From: Actinopolyspora erythraea
GTDB lineage: Bacteria > Actinomycetota > Actinomycetes > Mycobacteriales > Pseudonocardiaceae
Length of the DNA stretch: 64,000 nucleotides
NCBI RefSeq assembly: GCF_002263515.1
Contig: NZ_CP022752.1
Coordinates: forward strand, 3,534,001-3,598,000
Direction: 5' to 3'
This document shows positions 62,605 through 64,000 of this stretch, one piece after another. Numbering within the stretch: position 1 is the stretch's first letter; each line of letters starts with the position of its first letter. The notes beneath the pieces were generated by a model that did no database searches, was not told where the DNA came from, and was given only the letters and a program-made list of their open reading frames with translations. The position numbers and the translations under genes are program-made.

Positions 62605-63642
62605 TCAGGAGGTCGCCAGTTCCCGCGACAACGCGGTGAGCCTGCTCAGCGCGCGGAGGTACTTCTTGCGGTAACCGCCCGCCAGCATCTCCTCGCCGAA
62701 CAGCGCGGACAACGGCTCGCCGGAGACGCGCACCGGCACCGCGCGATCGTAGAGGCGGTCCGCCAACGCCACGATCCGCAGCGCCACCCCCTGGTTCGCC
62801 ACGGCGTGCAGCCCACCCAAGTGGACCGCGGTGACGTCGTCGACCATCCGCCCGTACTTCGACGGGTGGACCCGCTGCAGATGGGCGCACAGCTGCTCGA
62901 AGTCGTCGAACGTGGCACCCGGCGTCAGGCGTGCCCGTTCGGCGAGTTCGCTCTCGTCGAGCGGCTCCGGCGGCTCGGGCAGATCGCGGTGACGGTAGTC
63001 GGGTCCGTCGATGCGCACGACCCGGAACCGCTCCGCCATCGCGTGGATCTCCCGCAGGAAGTCGACCGCGGCGAACCTGCCCTCCCCCAGCTTGTCCGGC
63101 AGCGTGTTCGAGGTCGCGGCCACCTTCACCCCGGCTTCGGTGAGCTTGCTCAGCAACTGGGTGACCAGCATCGTGTCGCCGGGATCGTCCAGCTCGAACT
63201 CGTCGATCGCCAGCAGCCGGTGGTCGGAGAGCCTGCGCACCGCCTCGTTGAAGCCGAGCACCCCCACGAGGTTGGTCAGCTCCACGAACGTCGCGTAGGC
63301 CTTCGGGCCCTCCACCTCGTGCCAGAGCGAGGCGAGCAGGTGCGTCTTCCCTACGCCGAACCCCCCGTCCAGGTAGAGGCCGGGCAGGCTCCGAGTGCCG
63401 CCGCTCCTGCCACCCCGGCCGAACAGTGCCCGCAGCCAGGAGCCTCCCCGTGAGGCGGATCGCCGGGTCTCGGCGGCGAACTCGCGGCAGGCGACGACGG
63501 CGTCGGCCTGGCTCGGTTCCTCGGGGTTCGGCAGGTAGTTGTCGAAGCGGACCTCGTCGAAACGCGGCGGGGGCGTCAGCGCGGCGACCAGCTCGTCGGA
63601 ACCGAGCTCGGGATGGCGGTCCACCAGGCGCGGCATGCTCAT
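62605..63642 (-). CDS. zapE: ZapE/AFG1-like ATPase
   Basis: The 345-residue AAA-like ATPase of the AFG1 family has Walker A GGFGVGKTHLLASLWH, Walker B HRLLAIDEFELDDPGDT, sensor-type VAATSNTLPD and the family C-terminal ALADRLYDRAVPVRVSGEPLSALF and YRKKYLRALSRL. ATG 63642 (MSMPRLVDRHPEL) is chosen since residues upstream do not match. ZapE influences Z-ring constriction in E. coli. It is divergent from the RibD-type reductase gene, as are Rv2670c and Rv2671. Confidence 0.92.
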   Translation of the reverse strand: MSMPRLVDRHPELGSDELVAALTPPPRFDEVRFDNYLPNPEEPSQADAVVACREFAAETRRSASRGGSWLRALFGRGGRSGGTRSLPGLYLDGGFGVGKTHLLASLWHEVEGPKAYATFVELTNLVGVLGFNEAVRRLSDHRLLAIDEFELDDPGDTMLVTQLLSKLTEAGVKVAATSNTLPDKLGEGRFAAVDFLREIHAMAERFRVVRIDGPDYRHRDLPEPPEPLDESELAERARLTPGATFDDFEQLCAHLQRVHPSKYGRMVDDVTAVHLGGLHAVANQGVALRIVALADRLYDRAVPVRVSGEPLSALFGEEMLAGGYRKKYLRALSRLTALSRELATS

Positions 63643-63697
63643 GTGGGCACTGTAACCGGAGGCTCGTGCTCGTCCACCGCCGTGCTGAGATGGGGGC

Positions 63698-64000
63698 ATG
63701 TATCAGCTGTGGCCCCTTCCCGGGACGAAACAGGTGGACAGCGGGCCGGAAACGGCCGAGGAGCTGGAACGCTTCTACGAGTACCCCGCCACCCTGACCC
63801 GCCCCTGGTTGAGGGTGAACTTCGTCTCCAGCCTGGACGGCTCGGCCGCGGTGGACGGCGGTTCACGCGGCTTGTCCAGTCCGGCGGACCGCCGCGTGCT
63901 CTCCCTGGTCAGGGATCTCTCCGACGTCGTGCTGGTGGGAGCCGGCACCGCCGCGGCCGAGGGCTACCGGGGGCTGCGACGCACCGAGACCCGTACCAGG
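63698..64000 (+). CDS. RibD C-terminal-type pyrimidine reductase (partial, runs off right edge)
   Basis: The visible 101 codons begin at ATG 63698 after GAGATGGGGG. The product reads MYQLWPLPGTKQVDSG, then RPWLRVNFVSSLDGSAAVDGGSRGLSSPADRRVLSLVRDLSDVVLVGAGTAAAEGYRG, a close match to the N-terminal half of RibD_C/pyrimidine reductase proteins, including Rv2671, which can replace dihydrofolate reductase in M. tuberculosis. The rest lies outside the window. Confidence 0.88.
   Translation, partial: MYQLWPLPGTKQVDSGPETAEELERFYEYPATLTRPWLRVNFVSSLDGSAAVDGGSRGLSSPADRRVLSLVRDLSDVVLVGAGTAAAEGYRGLRRTETRTR

Overview
The window is chromosomal DNA of a high-GC, spore-forming actinomycete, most likely in or near the Pseudonocardiales/Actinopolysporales. 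The signs are an SsgA/SsgB-type sporulation protein, mycothiol-dependent formaldehyde detoxification (mscR), an F420-type luciferase-like enzyme, tuberculostearate-type lipid genes, several actinobacteria-restricted families (DUF397, DUF5709, DUF574), GTG starts and very high third-position GC. Gene order matches Mycobacterium tuberculosis in several places: thrS-HIT-pgsA, pruC/pruA/putA, mscR with its MBL partner, and zapE/ribD-like. All family names come from reading the sequence; no database search was run.

Layout. 0-4.5 kb is accessory: a lower-GC operon of type VII secretion-like proteins (YbaB-like, EspC-like with a YxxxD signal, WXG-like membrane protein, small membrane protein), an IS5-type transposase remnant, an XRE/DUF5753 regulator with DUF397 partner, and a divergent 106-residue orphan. 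4.3-4.5 kb holds the first copy of a long hairpin repeat, seen again at 29.3 kb and in both places starting right after a stop codon. 4.7-7.8 kb is an amidase/solute symporter operon headed by a frameshifted DUF3311 gene. 8.1-12.4 kb carries pgsA, yceI, a HIT protein and thrS. 12.7-15.7 kb pairs a DUF574 methyltransferase with a PAS-GGDEF-(dead EAL) protein. 15.9-19 kb has an iron-box-preceded fprA and a lipase-maturation-factor-like membrane protein.

19.1-24 kb holds nsrR-hmp, with matching 11-1-11 palindromic operators, and tmsA-tmsB for 10-methyl fatty acids. 24-30.5 kb has a class III cyclase, a universal stress protein and the proline catabolic genes pruC, pruA and putA. 30.5-32.1 kb is a divergent regulator/SDR pair, both broken by frameshifts. 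32.3-34.6 kb contains three tRNAs on the minus strand (Gly, Cys, Val), ssgB and a plus-strand tRNA-Val. 35-47.5 kb is mixed metabolism and signalling: LLM oxidoreductase, 2-hydroxyacid dehydrogenase, DUF952-cupin fusion, Gfo/Idh/MocA oxidoreductase, a two-component pair, mscR, a second DUF574 gene and an MFS carrier.

47.6-52 kb is a glutarate/lysine-degradation-like group (CaiB-type CoA transferase, glutaryl-CoA dehydrogenase, GntR regulator, 3-hydroxybutyryl-CoA dehydrogenase). LhgO at 57 kb could serve the alternative route from L-2-hydroxyglutarate. 52-58 kb has small stress-type proteins, a beta-lactamase-like hydrolase, DJ-1/PfpI and a peroxiredoxin. 58.3-64 kb carries a Ser/Thr kinase with an unusual membrane/PH-like tail, a secreted SGNH esterase, ornithine aminotransferase, zapE and the start of a RibD-type reductase. 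Most operons use 1-4 nt stop/start overlaps, and convergent pairs are separated by clear GC-rich hairpins.
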